Positions 1-6,310 of a stretch of DNA of 6,747 bases are shown piece after piece. The translations under genes were made by a program, and so were the position numbers. Source of the stretch: Opitutales bacterium (lineage in GTDB: Bacteria; Verrucomicrobiota; Verrucomicrobiia; Opitutales; JAFGAQ01); assembly GCA_028704125.1 (NCBI GenBank), contig JAQVLM010000183.1, forward strand, positions 1 through 6,747, given 5' to 3'. The notes under the pieces were generated by a model. It ran no database searches, had not been told where the DNA came from, and saw only the letters and a program-made list of their open reading frames with translations. Each line of letters opens with the position of its first letter. The first letter of the stretch is position 1.

Positions 1-2
1 AG

Positions 3-338
3 ACTGATTTCCGCTACTCCAATACCCTTGGATGGAACACTTTTCCCGTGCCCACGCTCACCGAGCGGAATAAGGCCGAGCTGACACGTTGCGCGGAGGA
101 CATCCTGCTTGCGCGCGAGGCGCATTTCCCGGCGACCATCGCCGACCTCTACGACCCGGATACTATGCCCGCCAACCTCCGCGCCGCCCACGAACGCAAC
201 GACGAGACCCTGGAGCGCATCTACATCGGCCGCCGCTTCAAAAACGACACCGAGCGCCTCGAAAAACTCTTCGAACTCTACACCAGGATGACCGCCAACG
301 CCCCGGCGAAGAAGGTTTCAGGAAGGAGGAAGGTATGA
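3..338 (+). CDS. MmeI-like class I SAM-dependent DNA methyltransferase, C-terminal end (5' partial)
   Basis: The reading frame is open from the left edge, so this is the last 111 codons of a much larger protein; family members are usually around 900 or more residues. A GTG at position 48 could be mistaken for a start, but the frame upstream still encodes the family-typical RYSNTLGWNTFPVP segment at the end of the target-recognition region. The following stretch, with the LYDPDTMP motif, the LRAAHERND helix and the terminal RRFKNDTERLEKLFELY helix, matches the C-terminal domain of MmeI-like methyltransferases as I know them. Such enzymes methylate adenine in DNA and often carry an N-terminal nuclease. 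The methyltransferase motifs, most of the recognition domain and any nuclease lie outside the window. The stop TGA overlaps the next start (ATGA, 335-338), so this gene heads an operon with the DUF1016 gene, the helicase and the nuclease partner. The short basic tail after YTRM looks lineage-specific. Confidence 0.85.
   Translation, partial: TDFRYSNTLGWNTFPVPTLTERNKAELTRCAEDILLAREAHFPATIADLYDPDTMPANLRAAHERNDETLERIYIGRRFKNDTERLEKLFELYTRMTANAPAKKVSGRRKV
324..329 (+). promoter_or_regulatory. Strong Shine-Dalgarno site for the DUF1016 gene
   Basis: A perfect AGGAGG lies 5 nt before the ATG at 335, inside a purine-rich run (321-333) that also encodes the last codons of the methyltransferase. It fixes the start of the DUF1016 reading frame and argues that the gene was meant to be translated efficiently. 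The helicase and the GIY-YIG partner gene downstream have no comparable site and probably depend on coupling. Confidence 0.8.
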
Positions 339-839
339 GGAACGAAAATCCAGTACGTTTGACTCCAGCACCCGCTGGCTATGCTGATTGGCTTGGCGAC
401 ATCAAAAGGCAGATTCACGAGGCCCAGCAACGCGCCGCCCAAGCGCTGAATCTCCACTTGGTTACTCTCTACTGGAAGATCGGCAGGGCAATCCTGGATC
501 AACAGGAACAACAGGGCTGGGGAGCGAAGATCATCGATCGGCTGGCGGAGGATTTGCGGACGAATTTTCCCGAGATGAAGGGATTTTCGCCACGCAACCT
601 CAAATATATGCGGACTTTTGCCGAGGCTTGGATGGAATTCGGAATTTGTCCAACAGCTGCTGGACAAATTGCCTTGGGGTCACCATTGCGTCCTTCTCGA
701 CAAACTCAAAACCAGGGAGGATCGCGAGTGGTATCTGCGGAAAGCCATCGAGCACAACTGGTCGCGCAACATCCTCGTCATGCAGATCGAACGCGAACTC
801 GCGGGCGATGAAGAGCCTTTTTCCAACGATCCCCAATGA
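335..839 (+). pseudogene. DUF1016/YhcG N-terminal domain protein, frameshifted; no nuclease domain
   Basis: Translation from the ATG at 335 gives a typical DUF1016 (YhcG-type) N-terminal winged-helix domain: YADWLGDIKRQIHEAQ, VTLYWKIGRAIL, GWGAKIIDRLAEDL, then MKGFSPRNLKYMRTFAEAW up to about position 640. The homology then moves to the +1 frame (642-836), where EFVQQLLDKLPWGHH, EWYLRKAIEHNWSRNILVMQIE and a stop at 837-839 follow. The break sits on a tandem 7-bp repeat at 634-647; removing one unit gives an unbroken 165-aa reading with AWMEFVQQ across the join. As sequenced, translation leaves the family at about residue 102 and stops at 811. Full YhcG proteins are about twice this length and carry a C-terminal PDDEXK nuclease, which is absent here. 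The ancestral stop overlaps the helicase start as ATGA (836-839), so the short nuclease-less form is probably the native design and only the frameshift is a lesion. The domain's likely role, by family, is DNA or partner binding. A sequencing error cannot be excluded. Confidence 0.85.
634..647 (+). repeat. Tandem 7-bp duplication (GGAATTC/GGAATTT) causing the frameshift
   Basis: Two adjacent 7-bp units, 634-640 and 641-647, differ only in the last base. Deleting either unit joins the DUF1016 frame before the repeat to the frame after it. The extra unit is therefore the most economical explanation of the +1 shift. Two copies could in principle contract by replication slippage. Confidence 0.8.
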
Positions 840-2917
840 GCCAACCCAACTCCATCCCCTGCGTCTCCGTCACCTATGCCCGCGACGGTAGTTCCACGCG
901 ATCCAATGAACTCGGCATGCGCCCGATGCAGGAGCGCGCCTATCAGAAGCGCGGCGAGCAATACTTACTGATCAAATCGCCGCCCGCGTCGGGCAAGAGC
1001 CGGGCGTTGATGTTCATCGCGCTGGACAAGCTGGACAACCAAGGGCTCAAGCAAGCGATCGTGGTGGTGCCGGAGCGCTCAATCGGCGGGAGTTTCCACG
1101 ATGAGCCGCTGAGCCAGTTCGGTTTTTTCGCCGATTGGAGAGTGGAGCCACGGTGGAATCTGTGCGATGCGGCCGGATCTGACAACGGCAGCAAGGTGGA
1201 CGCGGTAAGGACGTTTCTCGAGAGCGGCGACAAGGTGCTGATCTGCACTCATGCCACGTTCCGCTTCGCTATGGAGAAGTTCGGTCCGGAGGCTTTCGAT
1301 GACCGGCTCATCGCGGTGGATGAGTTTCACCATATTTCGGCCAACCCGGACAACCGCCTCGGGGAACACGTCCGCCAGCTCATGGCACGGGACAAGGTCC
1401 ACATCGTGGCAATGACGGGTTCGTATTTCCGGGGGGACGCGGAGGCGGTGCTGCATCCGGATGACGAGTCGAGATTCGATACGGTTACCTACACCTATTA
1501 CGAGCAGCTCAACGGCTACGAGTACCTGAAGCAGCTGGATATCGGGTATTACTTCTACAGCGGCAGCTACATCGACGACATCACGAATGTGCTCGACCCC
1601 GACCAGAAAACCATTCTGCACATCCCGCATGTGGCTTCACGCGAGAGCACCAAACGAGGCAAGGACACGGAGGTCAGTGAGATTCTCGGTGTGCTGGGCG
1701 ATTGGCAAGGAAAGGATGAGGTCACCGGCTTCGACCTGGTGAAACGCGCCGACGGGCGAATCCTCAAGGTGGCTGATCTGGTCGATGACGGCCCCGACCG
1801 CCATGCCAAGGTGCTCGCTGCGCTCAAGAATGCCGCCCAGAAGAACAACCGTGATCACGTGGATATCATCATCGCACTGGGGATGGCGAAGGAGGGCTTC
1901 GACTGGATCTGGTGTGAGCACGCGTTGACGGTGGGTTACCGATCCAGCCTCACGGAGATCATCCAGATCATCGGCCGCGCCACTCGCGATGCGAAGGGCA
2001 AGACCCGCGCCCGCTTCACCAATCTCATCGCCGAGCCGGATGCCTCCGAACAGGCGGTAACGGAGGCGGTGAACGACACCCTCAAGGCCATTGCCGCAAG
2101 CCTGCTGATGGAGCAGGTGCTCGCCCCGCGATTTGAATTCAAGCCGAAGCACCCGGGCAACGAACCGACGCCGGGCTTTAACTACGGTCCTGGAGGATAC
2201 GATCCAAATAGAACAAACGTTGGCTACAACCCGGCAACTGGACAACTCCAACTGGAAATCAGAGGTCTGGCTGAGCCGAAGAGCAAGGAGGCGGAGCGCA
2301 TCTGCCGGGAAGACTTGAACGAACTGGTCACGGCCTTCGTGCAGGACAAGGCGGCGTTGGAGAAAGGCTTATTCGCCGGAGAGGAACTTGTCCCCGAAGA
2401 GCTGACGCAGGTTCGTATGGGCAAAATCATTCAGGAGAAGTTTCCCAATCTGGATGATGAGGACAGCGAGGCGGTGCGGCAACACGCGATCGCCGCCTTA
2501 AACTTCGTGCAGCAGGCCAAGCGGGCTCTCGACGAGGGCGACAATGCCGGTGGCGGGAGCGAAAGTGTTGAAGCATCCAATAACACCGCGCTCATCGATG
2601 GCGTGCGGAAGTTTGCCATGGACATGCGGGAGCTGGACATCGACCTGATCGATCGCATCAACCCGTTCAGCGAGGCCTATGCTATCCTCTCGAAGTCCAT
2701 GAACGAGGAGCGGCTGAGGCAAGTGGCGGCTATCATCGCCGCCAAACGGGCGACCTTGACGCTTGATGAGGCGCGTGATCTCGCGAAACGCGCTCTGATT
2801 TTCAAAAGGGAAAAAGGCCGCCTGCCATCTATCACGACGGCCGATCCGTGGGAAAAAAGGATGGCTGAGGGAATCGCTTTCCTGCAACGTAAAGCCCGCG
2901 AAGAAAAAAATGGCTAA
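836..2917 (+). CDS. DEAD/DEAH-box superfamily 2 helicase of a restriction/defence operon
   Basis: This is an intact 693-aa protein with the SF2 motif set. Motif I (Walker A) is SPPASGKS at residues 48-55, followed by VVPE at 77-80, THATFR at 139-143, motif II DEFHH at 162-166, motif III MTGSY at 193-197, motif V ALGMAKEGFDW at 347-357 and motif VI QIIGRATR at 377-384. It should hydrolyse ATP to translocate on or remodel DNA. Residues about 420-475 are a Gly/Pro/Asn-rich insertion, and 480-693 is mostly helical. The C-terminus carries a GRLP...DPWEKRMAEG module (about 660-685) that resembles a segment of the next protein. The ATG at 836 overlaps the DUF1016 stop as ATGA and has no good Shine-Dalgarno site, which points to translational coupling. 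The stop overlaps the next gene by 8 nt. No nuclease motif is visible, so cleavage would come from a partner. The family is common beside MmeI-like methyltransferases; the exact role is inferred from that context. Confidence 0.9.
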   Translation: MSQPNSIPCVSVTYARDGSSTRSNELGMRPMQERAYQKRGEQYLLIKSPPASGKSRALMFIALDKLDNQGLKQAIVVVPERSIGGSFHDEPLSQFGFFADWRVEPRWNLCDAAGSDNGSKVDAVRTFLESGDKVLICTHATFRFAMEKFGPEAFDDRLIAVDEFHHISANPDNRLGEHVRQLMARDKVHIVAMTGSYFRGDAEAVLHPDDESRFDTVTYTYYEQLNGYEYLKQLDIGYYFYSGSYIDDITNVLDPDQKTILHIPHVASRESTKRGKDTEVSEILGVLGDWQGKDEVTGFDLVKRADGRILKVADLVDDGPDRHAKVLAALKNAAQKNNRDHVDIIIALGMAKEGFDWIWCEHALTVGYRSSLTEIIQIIGRATRDAKGKTRARFTNLIAEPDASEQAVTEAVNDTLKAIAASLLMEQVLAPRFEFKPKHPGNEPTPGFNYGPGGYDPNRTNVGYNPATGQLQLEIRGLAEPKSKEAERICREDLNELVTAFVQDKAALEKGLFAGEELVPEELTQVRMGKIIQEKFPNLDDEDSEAVRQHAIAALNFVQQAKRALDEGDNAGGGSESVEASNNTALIDGVRKFAMDMRELDIDLIDRINPFSEAYAILSKSMNEERLRQVAAIIAAKRATLTLDEARDLAKRALIFKREKGRLPSITTADPWEKRMAEGIAFLQRKAREEKNG

Positions 2918-3182
2918 GTCGATCACAGATGAGGACCTGAACCTGCTGGACGAGCTGGGTGTGGAAACCGGGCCCGTCAAGAGCAGCGCCCATTCGGCGC
3001 GCGAACAGCGTATCGTCGCCGGCTTCGAGGAGATCGAACGTTTCGTGGAGGAACATGGAAGGCTACCACAGCACGGCGAAAACCGCGATATCTTCGAACG
3101 CATCTACGCGGTGCGGATGGACTGCCTGCGTGCTTCCGCTGAATGCCGCGACGTGCTTATGGGTCGCGATCCGAGTGGGTAA
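2910..3182 (+). CDS. GIY-YIG nuclease-family partner protein, N-terminal part only (3' truncated)
   Basis: The 90-aa product begins 8 nt inside the end of the helicase gene, at an ATG following an A-rich run (A7 at 2904-2910) and a weak GAAG. Residues about 30-80, with EEIERFVEEHGRLPQHGE, the DIFERIYAVRMD helix and LRASAECRDVL, match from memory the N-terminal region of proteins annotated as GIY-YIG nucleases that follow this helicase family. Those proteins are several times longer and carry the GIY-YIG catalytic region near the C-terminus. Here the similarity stops after DVL (3158), and the last seven residues, MGRDPSG, are read out of the antisense of the deacetylase. No GIY or YIG motif and no catalytic residues remain, so nuclease activity is not expected. 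The remnant might still bind the helicase or DNA. The GIY-YIG name rests on family recall of the N-terminal region and on gene order, not on a catalytic motif in the window. Confidence 0.7.
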   Translation: MAKSITDEDLNLLDELGVETGPVKSSAHSAREQRIVAGFEEIERFVEEHGRLPQHGENRDIFERIYAVRMDCLRASAECRDVLMGRDPSG

Positions 3183-3814
3183 GGAAGCTCCACGTATCCC
3201 TTATCGCCTTCTCCGGCGACCCAGAACGGGAAGATGGTTCCCATGCCATCCGGCTGCGGTTCAAAGGGGTCCGTGTCGAACGTGGACCCATCGTAAAACG
3301 CGCCGATGTCGTGGGCCCACTCAAGATTGTGGAGCATGAAACCGGACCTGAAACCGACGGCGCCCCATTCCTTGAGGTAATGGTTGATCCGGGCCGCGTT
3401 CTTGGCGAACTCCCGGCGGCTGTTGTAGAGCTTGCCATCGTGGTGCAGGTCATGCACCCCCACCTCGAAACCATCCCGCACCAATGCCGCCCGTAATTCG
3501 GGTGACACAACGTAATCACCTTCCGGAACCAGGTTGAACGAAGAGCGGAAACCCAGCTTCTTTTCGAGCTGCGCCAGCTGCAAACATTTGGATTGTCCCA
3601 ACGGGCCTTCAACATCGTGCGTGAGCACAAAGGCAAACTTCCTGCCATTCGGCCACCCGGGCCAGCCCTCGGGCGGTTGGGCCACCGATTCGTTGATCGG
3701 CCAGATATCTCTCGCAGCCTGTCGCTTCCTCCGAGCCAGAATCTGGCGCACCGCCATTCGCAGACGCCAAGGCAGGAACGGCTTGATCTGGTAATATAGA
3801 CGCTCTTTCAGCAT
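3104..3814 (-). CDS. Polysaccharide deacetylase (NodB-like), C-terminally truncated
   Basis: The 236-aa reading begins MLKERLYYQIKPFLPWRL, the usual N-terminal basic/hydrophobic start of deacetylases in exopolysaccharide clusters. A WPGWPNGRKFAFVLTHDVE segment follows. THD at residues 65-67 holds the presumed catalytic Asp, H121 and H125 in GVHDLHHDG form the HxxxH metal site, and R156 lies in GFRSG. FDTDPFEPQPDGMGTIFPFW (about 179-198) is also characteristic. By family it removes N- or O-acetyl groups from a surface polysaccharide. Homology ends at ELPY (residue 212), and the last 24 or so residues (GSRPIST onward) are antisense of the neighbouring nuclease-partner gene. Family members continue with further sheet and helix elements of the barrel, so this protein is probably misfolded or inactive. 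The ATG at 3814 fits the family but has no clear Shine-Dalgarno site. The gene lies 118 bp downstream of the Wzz-type gene on the same strand and is likely its operon partner. Confidence 0.85.
   Translation of the reverse strand: MLKERLYYQIKPFLPWRLRMAVRQILARRKRQAARDIWPINESVAQPPEGWPGWPNGRKFAFVLTHDVEGPLGQSKCLQLAQLEKKLGFRSSFNLVPEGDYVVSPELRAALVRDGFEVGVHDLHHDGKLYNSRREFAKNAARINHYLKEWGAVGFRSGFMLHNLEWAHDIGAFYDGSTFDTDPFEPQPDGMGTIFPFWVAGEGDKGYVELPYPLGSRPISTSRHSAEARRQSIRTA
3158..3179. other. Junction between two genomic segments: both convergent genes truncated here
   Basis: On the + strand the nuclease-partner protein keeps family similarity up to the Leu codon ending at 3158. On the - strand the deacetylase keeps it down to the Tyr codon at 3179-3181, possibly to the Leu codon at 3173-3175. 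Beyond those points each frame encodes unrelated residues read from the other gene's antisense. No insertion sequence, target duplication or tRNA lies nearby. An imperfect palindrome, GGGTCGCGATCC (3161-3172, one mismatched pair), sits in the junction. A deletion, an illegitimate recombination or an assembly chimera would all give this picture. Confidence 0.65.
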
Positions 3815-3932
3815 GGGAGTCTGTCAGGGAAACAATTCAGAAGAATGAACCATCCCTTGAGCACACACAACAGCCGGAACCGAACCTTCTTGTCGCCGCT
3901 GTGATGAAACCGCACGGGAATTCCAACACTCC

Positions 3933-6179
3933 TCAAGAAGCGCCCCAGAATTCCTGATGCAAGCTCGAAGGAACATAGCTCCGAATCTTGTTCAGCACAG
4001 CACACAGACTGACCTTCGATTCTCCAAGCAGCGCCACGGCCTCTTTGGCGACGTCCTGATTCGTCTTCTCCGACTCAACGACCATCAACATCTCGTCCAT
4101 GAATCCGGCGAGACGCACCGTCATGCTCGTCGGAGAAACCGGCGGCATGTCAAAGACAATGTAGTCGAACTCGCTGCTCTTGAGCGCCTTCATGATATGG
4201 GCGCACTGGCTGCGGAAAATGTGGGCAGCGATCCCCCCATTCTGGACAGATGCCTTGTATTTCGGATCCAAAGCCTCTTCCAAACCATGCTGGGTAATCA
4301 TCCCCTTGTAGAATTGGCGTGCCAATCCCAATTCCCGATCGAGATCAATCAGCAGAACGTTTCTGTCCTCAGTTTCAGACAGTGAAACCGCCAGACCAGT
4401 CGTCAGGGTGGTCACACCCGCGCCATCATTAACCGACGTCAGACCGATGAGCTTCGGCTTGCCGGCAACGCCCCGCCGTTCCAATCGCTGTTCCAACCGA
4501 TCCTTGAGCGCCTCATAGAACGGCAGCAAGGGATCACTCAAGAGCTTTGTAACCAGGGTGCCGCCTTCCGGGGGCGTGCCCCCGCCTGCCTCCGCATCCA
4601 CCCCGCTCATCAGTTTGGCAGCCGCCTTGGCCACATGGCGGCGTCCGAACCAACCGATGTCACGAATGCTGAGGAGCAACGGCAGACGCAACTTCTTCTC
4701 GACATCCACAGGACGTCTCACGGAACGATCCAGATACATGTCCACCAGGAACGCCATGGCAATACCCGCCCCGACGCCAGCAACCATGATCGTGATGACG
4801 ATCCTGAAAAACACAAACCAGTCCCTGAAGGGAGGTGATGGCTGTTGAATCCTGTTGATATTCAGGACCTTCCCCGCGCCCAAAGCCTCTTCGACACGCG
4901 CCTGTTCCAGGCTGTTGGCATAGAACTTATAGCTGGCCTCCTGCAGGTCTTTTTTTCGTTGCAGTTCGTTCAGCATCGAGCCTTTTTCGTCAAATTGACT
5001 CCCCTCGACACGAATGCGGTCCAGTTGCGAATTCAAAACCTTGATTCTCGACTGAAGGGCCGTGATGCGGGCTGATTCGACCACCGGGTCAAAAGTCGTG
5101 CTCGTGGCAGGCACGGCCGATGTCAACTCAGGAACGGGTGTCGGTGCTGTTGTTGTCGGTTGAGGCGGCAGGCTGAGAGCAATCAAACCTGGATTCGCCG
5201 CTTCAAGCTTCTTCTTGATCTTCTCGGCTTCCGCGATTTGGTCGTTGATTCCCCTGACCAACGAACTCCCTGACGTATACTGGGTAAGAAACTCTTCTCT
5301 CCTTTTCCTCAGCAAATCGAGCCGGGTCAGGATGGCCATGTACTCATCATCCGGCCTCATGCGCGTCTCCGGCGCACGCGTGTCTGGTGCGCGCGCGACC
5401 GGCGCAGCCGTCGCAGGTTTTGCGGCCGGAATCAACGATTTTCTCATCTCCTGCAACTGGGCTTGACGCTCCACCAACTCAGCCTCCGCGCTGAAGATCA
5501 TCTGACGAATCTGCGCAATCTGATCGCTGAAGGTCCGCCTCGCATCATCCAGTGAAAGCACGTCGGCTTTGACCTTGGCAGCCCGCAGTTCCTGCTCCGT
5601 CTGCGCCAGGCGCGAACGCATCTGGTCCGTCTCCTGGGTCAGAAATTCGCCAATGATCCCGGTCGCACGGTGAATCTCGAGGTGCTTCTTGATGTAATTA
5701 TCAATCAGCATGCTAAGAATAGGCTGAACAACTCCGGGATCACGATGCTGCAGCACAATCCGGATGACATCGCTTCGCTTGGGCGATTCAACAACCAGAC
5801 CGTTCTTGATCAACGTGGCTGCCCTGATGAGGTCCTTGCCACCGCCGGCTTTGGCCAGAACCTTTTCCGCGCCATAAGCTTCCACCGTTTTCTGCACGAG
5901 ATCCATGCTGGTCAGGATTTCGATCTCGGAGTTGATGATGTTCTCACCGCGTTCGTCCGGCGATTTGACTCGCGACTCCGGACTGGCCAGTTTCGGCACG
6001 GTGGTATCCAGCACGTAGAGAATGAAGAGCTTGGCCTCGGATTGGTAAGACGGCGGACTGATCATGTAGAATCCGGCAGCCCCCAGCACCCCCAAGGCAG
6101 AAAGGAAGGTAATCCACCACTTCTGTCTGAAGAGCACGTAATAAATATCGCCCAACGTCAGCCCGAAACCTTGGGTCAT
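3933..6179 (-). CDS. Wzz-type polysaccharide chain-length protein fused to a BY-kinase-like P-loop domain
   Basis: Numbering is from the ATG at 6179 (748 aa). The N-terminus FGLTLGDIYYVLFRQKWW leads into membrane segment 1 (about 23-42) and a Wzz domain. A long periplasmic coiled coil (about 180-425) follows, broken by two Ala/Pro/Thr-rich stretches (about 251-273 and 339-365). A GNVR-like QQPSPPFRDW precedes membrane segment 2 (about 454-481). The cytoplasmic domain has LIGLTSVNDGAGVTTL (578-592) where Walker A should be, Walker A' VLLIDLD (608-614) and Walker B YIVFDMPP (673-680). The Walker A lysine is Val, the A'-to-B spacing is short, and there is no C-terminal tyrosine cluster, so tyrosine-kinase activity is doubtful. 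Its likely role is control of chain length and export of a surface polysaccharide at the inner membrane. The frame is open to a GTG at 6233. A GTG at 6215 has GGAAGG just upstream, whereas AGGAG directly abuts the ATG at 6179. I prefer the ATG on family length, so the start may move by 12-18 codons. Confidence 0.9.
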   Translation of the reverse strand: MTQGFGLTLGDIYYVLFRQKWWITFLSALGVLGAAGFYMISPPSYQSEAKLFILYVLDTTVPKLASPESRVKSPDERGENIINSEIEILTSMDLVQKTVEAYGAEKVLAKAGGGKDLIRAATLIKNGLVVESPKRSDVIRIVLQHRDPGVVQPILSMLIDNYIKKHLEIHRATGIIGEFLTQETDQMRSRLAQTEQELRAAKVKADVLSLDDARRTFSDQIAQIRQMIFSAEAELVERQAQLQEMRKSLIPAAKPATAAPVARAPDTRAPETRMRPDDEYMAILTRLDLLRKRREEFLTQYTSGSSLVRGINDQIAEAEKIKKKLEAANPGLIALSLPPQPTTTAPTPVPELTSAVPATSTTFDPVVESARITALQSRIKVLNSQLDRIRVEGSQFDEKGSMLNELQRKKDLQEASYKFYANSLEQARVEEALGAGKVLNINRIQQPSPPFRDWFVFFRIVITIMVAGVGAGIAMAFLVDMYLDRSVRRPVDVEKKLRLPLLLSIRDIGWFGRRHVAKAAAKLMSGVDAEAGGGTPPEGGTLVTKLLSDPLLPFYEALKDRLEQRLERRGVAGKPKLIGLTSVNDGAGVTTLTTGLAVSLSETEDRNVLLIDLDRELGLARQFYKGMITQHGLEEALDPKYKASVQNGGIAAHIFRSQCAHIMKALKSSEFDYIVFDMPPVSPTSMTVRLAGFMDEMLMVVESEKTNQDVAKEAVALLGESKVSLCAVLNKIRSYVPSSLHQEFWGAS

Positions 6180-6310
6180 CTCCTGTTTGTCATGCGCGGT
6201 ATTCACAAATGCCACAGCCCTTCCAATTAGCACTCCAGAGCTTTCGCTTGCCTCACCTGTTTTTCATTCAACCAAACCGCCGCCGCCGTTGCAAACCCTT
6301 TTCGTGCCGC

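Noticed and set aside
48..50. GTG as the start of a separate 96-aa gene.
   Set aside because: The frame upstream to the window edge encodes residues typical of the MmeI-like family, so the GTG is an internal Val codon.
278..961. Open frames on both strands around the DUF1016 gene (for example - strand 278-667 and + strand 388-891).
   Set aside because: The DUF1016 homology in frames 2 and 3 on the + strand explains this stretch; the others have no family similarity.
1079..2251. Long open frames on the - strand opposite the helicase (1079-1630 and 1637-2251).
   Set aside because: They mirror the codon structure of a GC-rich gene with clear SF2 motifs, their products show no domain I recognise, and they have no supporting start context.
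2904..2917. A7 run at the end of the helicase gene overlapping the next start, possibly a programmed frameshift that fuses helicase and nuclease partner.
   Set aside because: Fusion would need a +1 ribosomal shift or loss of one A, whereas A7 motifs favour -1 slippage, and no stimulatory stem-loop is evident. An ordinary 8-nt start/stop overlap explains it better.
3815..3932. Gap between deacetylase and Wzz-type gene, checked for a terminator or promoter because of the CAGCCGG / CCGCTGTG arms (3871-3902).
   Set aside because: The arms pair poorly and no T-run follows; no convincing -35/-10 pair was seen. The genes are more likely co-transcribed.
5670..6230. A 186-aa + strand open frame opposite the Wzz gene.
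   Set aside because: Antisense of a strongly supported Wzz domain; the composition is typical of a shadow frame and there is no recognisable motif.
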